DNA from: Edolisoma coerulescens | Taxonomy: Eukaryota; Chordata; Aves; Passeriformes; Campephagidae | Assembly: GCA_013397115.1 (NCBI GenBank) | Contig: VWZW01004077.1 | Location: 196,540-260,539 of the forward strand | Direction of reading: 5' to 3' | DNA length: 64,000 nt | Part shown: piece after piece, positions 1-11,000 of the stretch | Numbering within the stretch: the stretch's first letter is position 1 | Layout of the letters: every line of letters starts with the position of its first letter | Program-made: the position numbers and the translations under genes | Notes under the pieces: generated by a model | Told to the model about the DNA's origin: nothing | Seen by the model: only the letters and a program-made list of their open reading frames with translations | Databases searched by the model: none

Positions 1-1520
1 CTTTGTCCAGGCAACATGACTCCTTAGTGAGTTTCTGCATGGCTGCTTTTCTATCTGGGACAGTGAATTCACTTTACCTTCGACTTTACTGTAACAGGGC
101 AGGGAAGACATAATGATGTCTGCTGTTTTGCAGCCTGTTTCCAGTCACTGTAAGACAATGCTGCAGTCACATCTAAGACAGCAAAGCCCACAGAAAATAG
201 ACCGAATGTTTCTCCAGCCTTCAGAGGGCTCCTCTGGGTTTGAAAAGTGTGAAAGTTCAAACCACCTCTAGAGAACAATTAAGGCTTATTTTTCTTTCTT
301 CACCTCCTCTTAATTTCTACTTGTTATTAACTACTTGCTTTCTTTTTTCCCTGTATTTTTCATCTTTCCATTCCCATCACTTCTGAAATTCCTCCTTGTG
401 TCTTAAATGAGTAGTTATTTAAACAAGGAAAAAAACGTGACACCAGCAGTTTTTATTGAGGCTGACTGTACTTAAAATAAGTACAATATGAGGTTCTGAA
501 AGAGGAAAATACTACTTTATCTTCAAGAAGAATTGAGCCTTCCAGAAGATACCAACGATAACAAAAGATTTGATGCATTTTTATTTTCTATTGTTGTTGT
601 ACATCACATGGAACTGTGTGATAACCAGAGATGTGTTTCTGGAACACTGTAGTCAGAGTAGCTTGAAGAGTATCATGATTGTTGGACTAATTACCATATG
701 AAGTTTATACAAGCCTATGAACTGGTAAGCTTTAGAAGACGGTATAGTAAAATGTTCTGGTAGCTTACTAATTACTGTTGTAATTTACAACTTAAAAAAA
801 GTAATTATCGATTTCACCTGATGGTGTCTTCCATTTTCTCTGTAATTTTTTTTTGCCCTTTTCTTCTGCCTTCCCTTTTCCTGCTGTAAAAGCACCATCT
901 CTTCAAGGTTTTGGAAATTTAAAACTGACCGCATACATTGAGAATATACCACAACCAAAATATTTCAATACTAACTAGAATATTATAGACCTGCACTTTG
1001 CTCTGAATCAAAGGGCTTGAGAGGCACTGATTGCAAAATTTAATATTTTGTGTTGTTGTGATTCTTTCCTCTTTCTCCTTTCCCTTTTCCCCTTTCCCCT
1101 TTCTTTCCCCTTTCCCCTTTCCCCTTTCCCCTTTCCCCTTTCCCCTTTCTTTTTCCACCCTTTCTTTTGTCTTGAAAGGATTGTATGTCAGGCCTGGTAT
1201 TCATACTATTGCTCAGAATTAGGTACTGTAGTCTTATTAAATACTGGAAACAGAAATATTTCTATTGTTATTAGGAATCTTACAGAAATATTTCTATTTA
1301 GTTTCATTAACTAAATGGCTTCTTCAGTTTTGTAGTATTATCATTGCTTACTGTTTGCCAAAAAAGCCCACCCCAAAATAAAGCACCTATAATATTTACT
1401 GCTTTTGTTTGAATCTCCCCCTAAACTAACCATTAGTGAGACCCTTTAAGGTCACTCCTTCAGAGTGGCTTAAGCAATGTTTCTTTTCTAGTGTTCTCAT
1501 GCTTTTTCTTTATGTTTCAG
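1..1520 (+). other. FRMD3: FRMD3 intron (3' part)
   Basis: AT-rich intron ending at the acceptor at 1511-1520. It holds a C-rich heptamer repeat at 1078-1150. Apart from that I see no gene, transposon or recognisable regulatory motif. Confidence 0.85.
1078..1150. repeat. (CCCCTTT)n heptanucleotide repeat
   Basis: Eight CCCC runs sit at 1089, 1096, 1107, 1114, 1121, 1128, 1135 and 1142, mostly with an exact 7-bp period (one 11-bp step). The opposite strand therefore has eight GGGG runs separated by mostly AAA loops, a textbook G-quadruplex-forming pattern. The tract ends about 375 bp upstream of the exon at 1521. The G-rich strand is the template strand for FRMD3. Confidence 0.95.
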
Positions 1521-1599
1521 CTCATCCACCATATACCATGTGCTTTAGAGTGAAATTCTACCCACATGAACCTTTGAAGATTAAAGAAGAGCTCACCAG
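1521..1599 (+). CDS. FRMD3: FRMD3 exon: end of FERM F1 / start of F2
   Basis: The acceptor is tatgtttcag ending at 1520. The exon's first two bases finish a codon begun in the previous exon. It reads HPPYTMCFRVKFYPHEPLK and ends TR with the Arg codon split after AG. The donor at 1600 is gtattt, a weak 5' splice site that lacks the usual A/G at +3 to +5. The residues are the last strand of the ubiquitin-like F1 lobe and the start of the helical F2 lobe. In a 14-exon gene like human FRMD3 this would be about exon 4. It is the only coding exon in the first 14 kb. Confidence 0.93.
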
Positions 1600-1938
1600 G
1601 TATTTTTTGGTGTTTTTTGTTCTTTTGTTTTGGATTTTTTTTTTTAGTCTGTGCATTTAATGCACATTGCTAACAAGTTCAAGAAAAGGCAGGTAGTTGT
1701 ACAGGGTAGGTTTCTCACTCTTTCTGCTAAAATGAGGCTGACATTTGCAATATTGATCACTCTTCTTTTTATTGTGATACCTATAGACTTTTAAAAGCAG
1801 TTTAAGGGAACTTTTCTATAACATACAGAGAAGTAGTTATTTTATACAAGAACTTTCAGGAAGTGACACTATGGTCAAATGGTTGGGCAAAGGTCATGGT
1901 TCTTTCCCTGGCAGGGATAAGTTCCTTTTCCTTTTGTG

Positions 1939-2016
<78 letters not shown>

Positions 2017-5000
2017 TTTCTTTCTTTTTTCCTTTCATTCCTTTTNNNNNNNNNNNNNNNNNNNNNNNNNNNNNNNNNNNNNNNNNNNNNNNNNNCTTCG
2101 TTCCTTCGTTCTTTCTCTCTCTCTCTTTCTCTCTTTCTCTCTTTCTCTCTTTCTCTCTTTCTCTCTTTCTCTCTTTCTCTCTTTCTCTCTTTCTCTCTTT
2201 CTCTCTTTCTCTCTTTCTCTCTTTCTCTCTTTCTCTCTTTCTCTCTTTCTCTCTTTCTCTCTTTCTCTCCTTTTTTTTCTCTCTCCTGAAATAATGTGGG
2301 AAGTTTAATTCAGTTCTGACTGTTTCAACAGGTATATGTATAATCTCACTGAATTTTCTCTTGCGTGTGTCTTTAGGATTACACATAAGATAGTCTTTTC
2401 AAAGTATTGATAGACCTTTAGTGAACTGATGTAGAGGTGAAATATATTTATATTTTTCAAGTACAACTGCTATGGCGGGTAAGAATTCTTGCTGCTTATG
2501 TTGGGATTTTGAAATTTATGCTGTGAAAACAGAACTGTACAACAGCTCAGTTGTACTTAATGAATGGGAGCTTTGTCCTTCCTGTCAGCCATTGTGAGTA
2601 TTCTGTTGCTCTGGGCATTTTTCCAAGAAGTGTACACGGGGGAGGGGGAATGTAGGAAGGTAACAGCTCTTTTGAGCTCTGCACCAGCTATGCAGGACTG
2701 TAGGTACGTTTTACCGCCCTATCAGTGAGCAGGCCACGCTGCTGACTGTTGGCTGCATGCTGCAGGAGCACCGAGTGCCTCTGCACTTGCTGCCTTCGGT
2801 TCTTCATTGATGCTTTCCCTGAGCATTGCAACTTCTTATGCTCACAAGTCACTTCATGAATGTGAGTGATCCCATTGTCACTGGCCTCATACTGAAAGGT
2901 TCAGAAACAGCTTATGTTCTGCTGAATGGTACATTTATAGTTTGTACAGAACAGCTGGAGCATGCCGTTCATATTATAGCTATTTGTCTTGGATGAAATA
3001 CCGAAACTGTTCAGCTGAGCGAACAGGTTGTAAACCAGGATGTCAATGGATTTCATTATTTGATACTGTTTGTCCTTGGATGAACATTTTACCTTTTACG
3101 ATCCAGAGTATAAGCTTTGTATAGACCTTTCTCATTCAAGAGTCTAAATGAATTGACTTTTTAAAAACTTCTTGGATATCCTCCCAGGATAAGTTTTATT
3201 GAAATGCAAAACACCAAGAATTGGCTCACTGATGTACATTGTGCTGTGAGTATGTTTTGGTCTTTGCTGGGATATTTCAAATGAATTTTTAAAGTCAAGT
3301 TGCTGTGTGAGAAATGGGTTACAGTGTTTTATAAAAACTAATACCATTAAGAGCTTAAAAAGGAGAAATAATTTGAGACATCACTAATTCAGCAGGTTTT
3401 TGTATCTGATCAGCTTAATAGTTTCCCAGTGTTGTTATTTGGGAAGCTTTGCTTCATCTCTGACCACATGTCTTGCACAATAACAGAATACAGAAAACAC
3501 TCTTCAAATGAGCAAGTGAAGTGCAGTCATATAATCCACCTCTGAGAATTTGCTTCATGACCAAAGCAGAGGGTCACAGTCAAGGTGATGGTCTAGATTG
3601 GCTAGAGTTATTTTTCTTTTCCTTGAATTGAAATGATTGGTGCAATTCAAGCAGAAAAAATATTCATTAGCATTTGACAGAGGACAGTCATGAAACCTTG
3701 AAGACTACTTGGCTTCTTGGTAGATTTTTGTTTTGCCTTTTTTTTTGATGCTGCTGTGTTCACTTGAAAATCATATTTGTTCTGGTATGTTCTTATGATG
3801 TTTTGAATAGAAATTAATGATATAGTCGCCCTTTGACTTAAAATCCATCTGTAGTTCACAGCTGTATGACAGTCAGCTGAGTGAGAGTAACAGTGCTTTG
3901 CATTGCTGTTACTGTCTGTGCCTATACATGTCAGAGCTGCTCTCTCACTTCTTCAGCTGGGTAGAAATCTGATGGGTGTCTGTGGTCCCCATTTAAATAA
4001 TGAAATTAAGTTACAGTAAGACATTCTGTCACATTGCCATGCCACTCTTCGGTTCAGAACATTAATTAACCCTGTGGTTAATTCCTCATGTGGATTGTTG
4101 TCAATGTAGTCTTTGTAAAAGCTTTTTAGGAATAAATCTTTAATGAAGCATCTTAGAGGCATCAGAGAGACTTACAGTTCTTAAAATGAACTGGTTTTCC
4201 TACTCTTCCATAGAAATAGCTGATGCAAAAAAAATCATCTATTCAGTACATGAAGATGTGTGTGTATGGGGTAAAGGTTTGATTTCTGTGAAACTAATGT
4301 TTCACATTACAGGGGTAGAGGCACTCTTCAGGATTTAGACATCGCTTGCAGGAAGACAATTTAACAGTTGTCGCCTCAAATTACTGATGCTTCATTTCTG
4401 TCCTAATTTTATAGTTTGGGCTTGACTGCAGTCCTTGGGTTACTCTGTGGTTTAACATGTGAAACTGTTTTCAGGAAATGAAGGTGGAGAATGACCTAGC
4501 TGAAGTTATCACTATGTCTATGATATAATAGAAAAAAAAACCTGTAGTATTCTGAAATTTGTGCGCACTGCCTGTTCAAAGGCCAGGAGTGCCTTGGGCA
4601 ACAGATGCTGCTGCCTACTTGCCTGTCACTGCATTTTATTACACTGCTAAGAACAACTATGAATATTGTCAGTCACATTGTACCTTTCCAGCCACTTACT
4701 TTCATCTTCTCTTGTTTTAATTAACAACCACTTCCATAGCTATGCTTTTGAAATAACATCAGTGCCTGCCTTTGGATGTCAAGGCACTCTGAGATATTAT
4801 TGCTAAAGAAGAAATTCTGTGGAAAATATTTCTGCCTCTCGCTACAGAAGGCGGTTCTGTGTGGTCCTTGGTCACTGTTTTCTCTAGAGTGAGCTGGTGT
4901 TAGGATGGTAATTCAAAAGCTAACTTCAGCGGCCGGGGGGTTGTTGTCTTGACCTCTCTTGCTTATGAAGTAATAGACTACCTGAGACCCAACTTGTCAA

Positions 5001-8000
5001 GGAAATCTAAATTGTAATACACTTCAGTGCTTCTCAGCTCATCATCTTAATGGGTGTCAACATGGATTTAGAAGATCTGTCCTTATTTTTGGAAATATTG
5101 TTTCCACAGCAGGGCGCTGAAGCTGCACATTTGAAACATGTCTGAGGAAGGCTAGAGACACGCTTTTTCTTTTTAACAAGGCAATTTTTCCAATGCCTTT
5201 TTGAAAATTGTGATGAGAAAGCAGCAAGGATTTAACTTATTTTTCTCAAATGATTTGGCCTCTGAATGTGCACTGGAGGCTCAGCAGACTGCAACACAAG
5301 CAGTATATATAGATTTTTGAATGGTTTTTATAATTTTTTAAATGGAGAAAGGTGCTCACCCTTCGTAGAAGAGTGGTGCTGCTTGTAGTGGTGATGCCTG
5401 GCACCCACGAGCCTTTCTCTCACTTTCCTCCACAGCTGGACCTCCCACAGGGGAGAGAAAATATAATGAAGGGTCCATGAACTGAGATAAGGACCAGGAG
5501 AGATCACTCATCAAATACCATCACAGGAAAAGAGGCTGGAATTCGAGACATTAATTGAATTTATTACTGACAAAATCAGAGCAGGATAATGAGAAGTAAA
5601 ATAAGATCTTAAAACTGCCTTCCCCCACACCCCTCCCTCCTTTCCCAGCTTTACCTGCTCCCCCAATGGCACAGAGAGATGGGAAATGAGGGCTATGGTC
5701 AGTTCATTGGAAGTTGTTTCTCCCACTGCTTAGGGAGAGCACTCCTTCCCCTGCTGCACCGTGGGGTCCCTCTCACAGGAGACAGTTCACTGAGAACTTC
5801 TCTGGTGGGGCTCCATCTCACAAGCAACAGCTCTCTGTGACCTGCTGCAATGTGAGTCCGTCCCATGGGCAGCAGTCCTCCCAAAACTGCTGCAGCGTGG
5901 GTCACTCTTCCACAGGGTGCAGTCCTCCAAGGACAGGCTGCTCCAGCAAGGACCACCCTCTCCATAGGCCTCCCATGGGTTCACAGCCCAATTTCGTCAA
6001 TTAGACAATACCACCAAGTGCCACATCCAGCCTTGTCTTAAACACCTCCAGCGACGATGACTCCACCACCTCCCTGGGCAGCTCATTCCAATGCCCAGTC
6101 ACCCTTTCTGTGAAGAACTTCTTCCTGATGTCCAACCTAAACCACCCCTGCTGCAGCTTAAGGCTGTGTCCTCTTGTCCTGTCACTGGTTGTCTGGGGAG
6201 AAGAGACCGAGCCCCACCTGGTTGCACCCTCCTTTCAGGCAGTTGTAGAGAGTGATAAGGTCTCCCCTGGGCCTCCTTTTCTCCAGGATAAACAAGCCCA
6301 ACTCCCTCAGCTGCTCCTCACAGAGCTTGTGCCCCAGATCCTTCAGCAGCCTTGTCGCCCTTCTCTGGACATGTTTGAGCATCTCAACACCTTTCCTGAA
6401 CTGAGGGGCCCAGAAGTAGACACAGCACTCAAGGTGCGGCCTCACCAGTGCTGCGTACAGGGGGACAATCACTGCTCTGGTCTGGCTGGCCACACTATTG
6501 CTGGTACAGACCAAGATGCCATNATGCCATCGGCCTTCTTGGCCACCTGGGCTCACTGCTGGCTTGTGTTCAGTCCACAGTGAATCAGTACTCCCAGGTC
6601 TCTTTCTGCCTGGCCTCTGTCCAGCCACTCTCTCCCCAGCCTGTAGTGCTGTAAGGGGTTGTTGTGGCCAAAGTGTGGGACCCGACACTACCAATGGATT
6701 TGGTCCATCTATCCAGCCTGTCCAGGTCCCTTTGGAGAACCCTCCCACCCTCCAGCAGATCAACACTTACACTTAACTTGGTGTCATCTGCAAGTTTGCC
6801 AATGGTGGACTCAATTCCCTCACCCGGATCATCAGTAAAGATATCAAACAGGACTGGCCCCAACACGGATCCCTGGGGGACACCACTAGTGACAGGCCAC
6901 CAACTGGATGTAACTCCATTCACCACCAGTCTCTGGGCCCGGCCATTCAGCCAGTTCTTTTCTTTTTAGATCAGCATTTGCAATGTAGCCTGACAGGACT
7001 GAGGCCTTGAATACACACAGTTTTGGCATTACTGTTAATTTCCTTTTCTCTTAATTTTATTTATAAAAAGAAAAATTTTCTTTTTGGTTAATTCCCACTG
7101 TTTTTCCAGAAAGCATGATAGCTTGATGGGGAGAGAAGGTTTTCTTTTGCTATGTGCATTGAACTGTGTGCAGAAAAAAGGATGTTCTATAGTTCACTAT
7201 AATGCCCACTATTCTGCTGGCACGGCATGCAAAGATATAAAGTTGCTATGAAGAAAGTTTTAACTGCAGAAATCATTCAATCCACAACATATGCAGCATC
7301 CAGAAGACTTTATGGAAAGCACAGATATTTTTGCTCTGTGCCTCTCTTCACTGTTCTTGTTCACAGATCAGAGCCCTGAGAAGGTCTACAGCGGGGAAAG
7401 CCTGAGATGCTGTGTATGAACAGGATGTGAACAGTCAAGGGAGTATGAACAGATAGATCCAAAGACTGATCACTTGGGCACAGATTTCTATTTTGTTATT
7501 TGTTTTCAGTGCTCTTGTTTAGGTAATAAAGAAATCAGTGTTTTTTATTTCTCATATAATAAAGCATCCCAGGCCTTCATACTTCCTTATCTTCAAATCC
7601 CTACATTATAGTGTGTATGCATAATTAAAATGAGAGAATATAAGTCATTTGAGATCCCAAAGGAACACTCTAAAATGCTACAGATAATACTGTATCAGCA
7701 GTAATCCATGATTATTGTAGAAAAAAATAGTTCTAGAAGAGGGAATGGGTGAGTAGCTGGTGGAATTAACCAAAGATGGATTATTTCAATGAGCTTTCAT
7801 CATGCCCTTTTTTCCTAATCCATATTTCCTAATCCAAGAAGCAGTTCTTCAATGACTAGTCTGTCATAAATCAGTGTAACGAGTACTTTGATACAGGAAA
7901 AGCAGATGAAGAAATTGTTTAACTGGAAGTCATATAAAATGAAAGACTTGGGGTGTGTCAACATGGTGCACTCAGTGTTTGTCTAGTCCAGTCTCAGTCA

Positions 8001-11000
8001 GCTGTACTTGATATTGCCATGTGCTGGAAGAGTCTGGTGCTTTTCCCTCCAGAAGCAGGAGGCCAGTTGAGGATGACGGTGCTCCAGCTGGTTCTTAATG
8101 CCTGAATATCAAATGATTTATTTGCAAGTTGGAAAGTCGTGCAACAGGTTAATAAATCTAAGGTGAGTTCATATGAGCTGGGCCTGTGCTGCCAGCCCTG
8201 TTCTGGACACCATTTAGGGGTACCTCTGCTCGTCTTGGTACCCTGTTCTGCTTTTCTTGAAATATGCAGTCATGGCTGTGCTTTGATGTCCATGAAAGTC
8301 CACTTGTCTATTTTGGCTTTGCCGGGGCCATACTGGCAGTTGTCAAGTGAGTTTATAATTTTAACAGTATTGGAGTCACAATCAGATTGAGTAGCACAGG
8401 TCTTAAAAGTGAATGTTTTGTTAATAACAATTTGTTAATACACTGCAGGCCTGAAGATAACATTCAGGGTGGGGAAAAAATCACCCAGGAGAGTCATGGG
8501 TTTTTTTTGTGAAGATAGAGCCTGAGGGACAAGAGGCCTTATACATGTTCAGAGCTCTTCTCATGGTTCTCTGAGAGGAAGGCAGAATGGCAGAGAAGGT
8601 ACAGTCCAGTCACGGTGTTTTGCAGGAAAGACTATTCTTGTGCTGTGGTGGGACTTTTATGTAGCCAGGAGCCAAAACAATGCTTGTCTCTTACATTTGT
8701 CTGCTTTACTCATTAGTGAAATTAATTATTACGTAACAATGAAGATTTTTTCCCTGACAGCCAGTGCTGTCAAGCAACTCACTGGGATGGTAATTTGTCA
8801 CCCTTTTCCCAAGAAAAGACCATACACCTTAATGCAGGTGCATTAGCACTGACCAGCTCTGAAGCCAGGAGGACAAACCCATATCTTGATAGATGCAAGT
8901 GGCAGTCATAATCCTGACTGCAGAAGTGAGAGATTTGAGATTACTGGAAAGCTGTTATTAAAGTCACCTTCCCACTTCCACCCCAGGGCATAAAATGAAG
9001 TACTTATTTCTGAAGGAGTAGTTTTGGTGTGGGTTTGGGTGTTTTGGGGCTTTTTTTATTACTAGGTATCTATGATTTTGGTCGTGTAGGAGGGACATAG
9101 GTTCAGAACGGAGATATGGAGTGCTGATACCTTCATTGTGTTTTGAGTCCTTAGCATTAGTATTTTTCTTCAGAGGGCATAGAATAAGAAGGGTGATTCT
9201 TTCTACTTGTGCTTGTTAACACAGAAGATAGTCATGCAGTTTCTCAAATAAGGTAACAAGGTAGTTCCTACTACTTTTGATATTAGATATTTTAAGAGAA
9301 GTAGAATTTTCCTTTTTCTTGTGTTTGGATGAAGATTATGCTTTGAAATCATGACAGGTATGCCCCCAGTTCCTAATTCCTCTGTTAGAATTTGGCTTAT
9401 GACTGATCAGATATGTTGAAAGGGCAACTGCTGTAGTGACATCGGTGCGGCATGCTTTTTATCATGCGTGTCTGTTTCACAAACGGAGATGTGGGTTTAA
9501 GCCATGCTAGGATAAGCAGAACTTTCGTATTGCTTCAGAAAAACAAGAAAGCTAATAGATGATCTCTTTCCCACCCAAATTCACTAAAAGGCTTTTTTAA
9601 TTATTATATTAGGAATTTTAACACTTCATGCCTATTCATTTTAGTATTATTTTCTGGATATTTTGCTCTTATTTGTCTAATCACTCCTTTTTTGTACTTG
9701 GTAATAATGTTTTACTTCACAGCCTCCTGAGGCAGTTAGTTCACTATCTGCTATGTCAGGTGCTTTCTTTCCTCTCCCTTAAGCAATTTCCTGATTTCAC
9801 CGATTTTCCCCTAGCTCTAGTATTGCAGGATTCAGTGGATAGCAGTTCTGCATTTGCATTTCCCACCACCCTCATGATTCCAGAAGACTCACTCTTATTC
9901 CTCCTTAGACACCATCTTGCCCTGTGATGGAGGCTCTATCCTCTAACTCATTTTTGTTCTTCCCTGTTAATCAAGCTCAGCCATGTTGTACTCACGATGA
10001 AGAGACTCGAGCTAGGTAAAACACTCAAGATGTGATTACTTCAAGGCTTTAAACAGTGGCAAAATGCTCCTCTGTTTTTTTCACAATATCATTTCAACTG
10101 ATGCCCAACATTTTCTTGGTTTTGTTTTTGGCCACTGCTGTGCCCTGAGTTGATGATTTCAGAGCTAATAGAGTGATGACTTTTCCTTAATATAAAAGAT
10201 ATCAAAATCCTTCTCAAGTATTAGTAAATAAGCAAGCAATATATTTTAGCTAATGTAATTATTTTTTCTACTACAGAATCACAGAACCAATTAGGCTGGA
10301 AAAGATATCTTGCATCATTGAGTCCAGCCTATGACTTAAAACCACCATGTTCAGCAGACCATGGCACTGAGTACCACATCCAGCCTTGTCTTAAACGCCT
10401 CCAGGGACTGTGACTCCACCACCTCCTTGGGCAGCCCATTCCAATGCCCAGTCACCCTTTCTGTGACGAAATTCTTCCTAATGTGCAATGTAAACATCCT
10501 CTGCTGCAGCCTAAGACTGTGTCCTCTTGTCCTGTCACTGGTTGCCTGGGAGAAGAGACCTATCCCCACCTGGCCGCACCTTCCTGTCAGGCAGCTGTAC
10601 AGAGCAGCAAGGTCTCCCCTGAGCCTCCTCTTCTTCAATCTAAACAAGCCCAACTCCCTCAGCTGCTTCTCACAGGGCTTGTGCTCCAGACCCTTCACCA
10701 GCCTTCTCGTCCTTCTCTGGACTTGCTCCAGCACCTCAATGTCCTTCTTAAAGTGAAGACCCCAAAACTTGACGTGAGACTTGAGGTGTGGCCTCACCAG
10801 TGCTGAGTACAGAGGGAAAATGACTTCTCTATTCCCTCTGGGCACACTGTTCTTGATAAAGCCCGGGATGCCATTGGCCTTCTCGGCCACCTGGCTCATG
10901 TTCAGCCTTTTTCTCTGCATGGCACTGTAAAGCATAGAAAATATGCTCTCTTATTTGTGATATTGCATATTAGTATGTAGTAGTTAGTGTTTAGTTGAGA

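Noticed and set aside
1856..2386. Long Lys/Arg/Glu-rich (minus) and Phe/Ser/Leu-rich (plus) open frames
   Set aside because: They are translations of the CTTT and CTCTCTTT microsatellites read through the 50-N gap, with no coding signal.
6110..6976. Plus-strand open frames of 68-157 codons
   Set aside because: They are antisense to the CR1 reverse-transcriptase fragment at 5997-6955.
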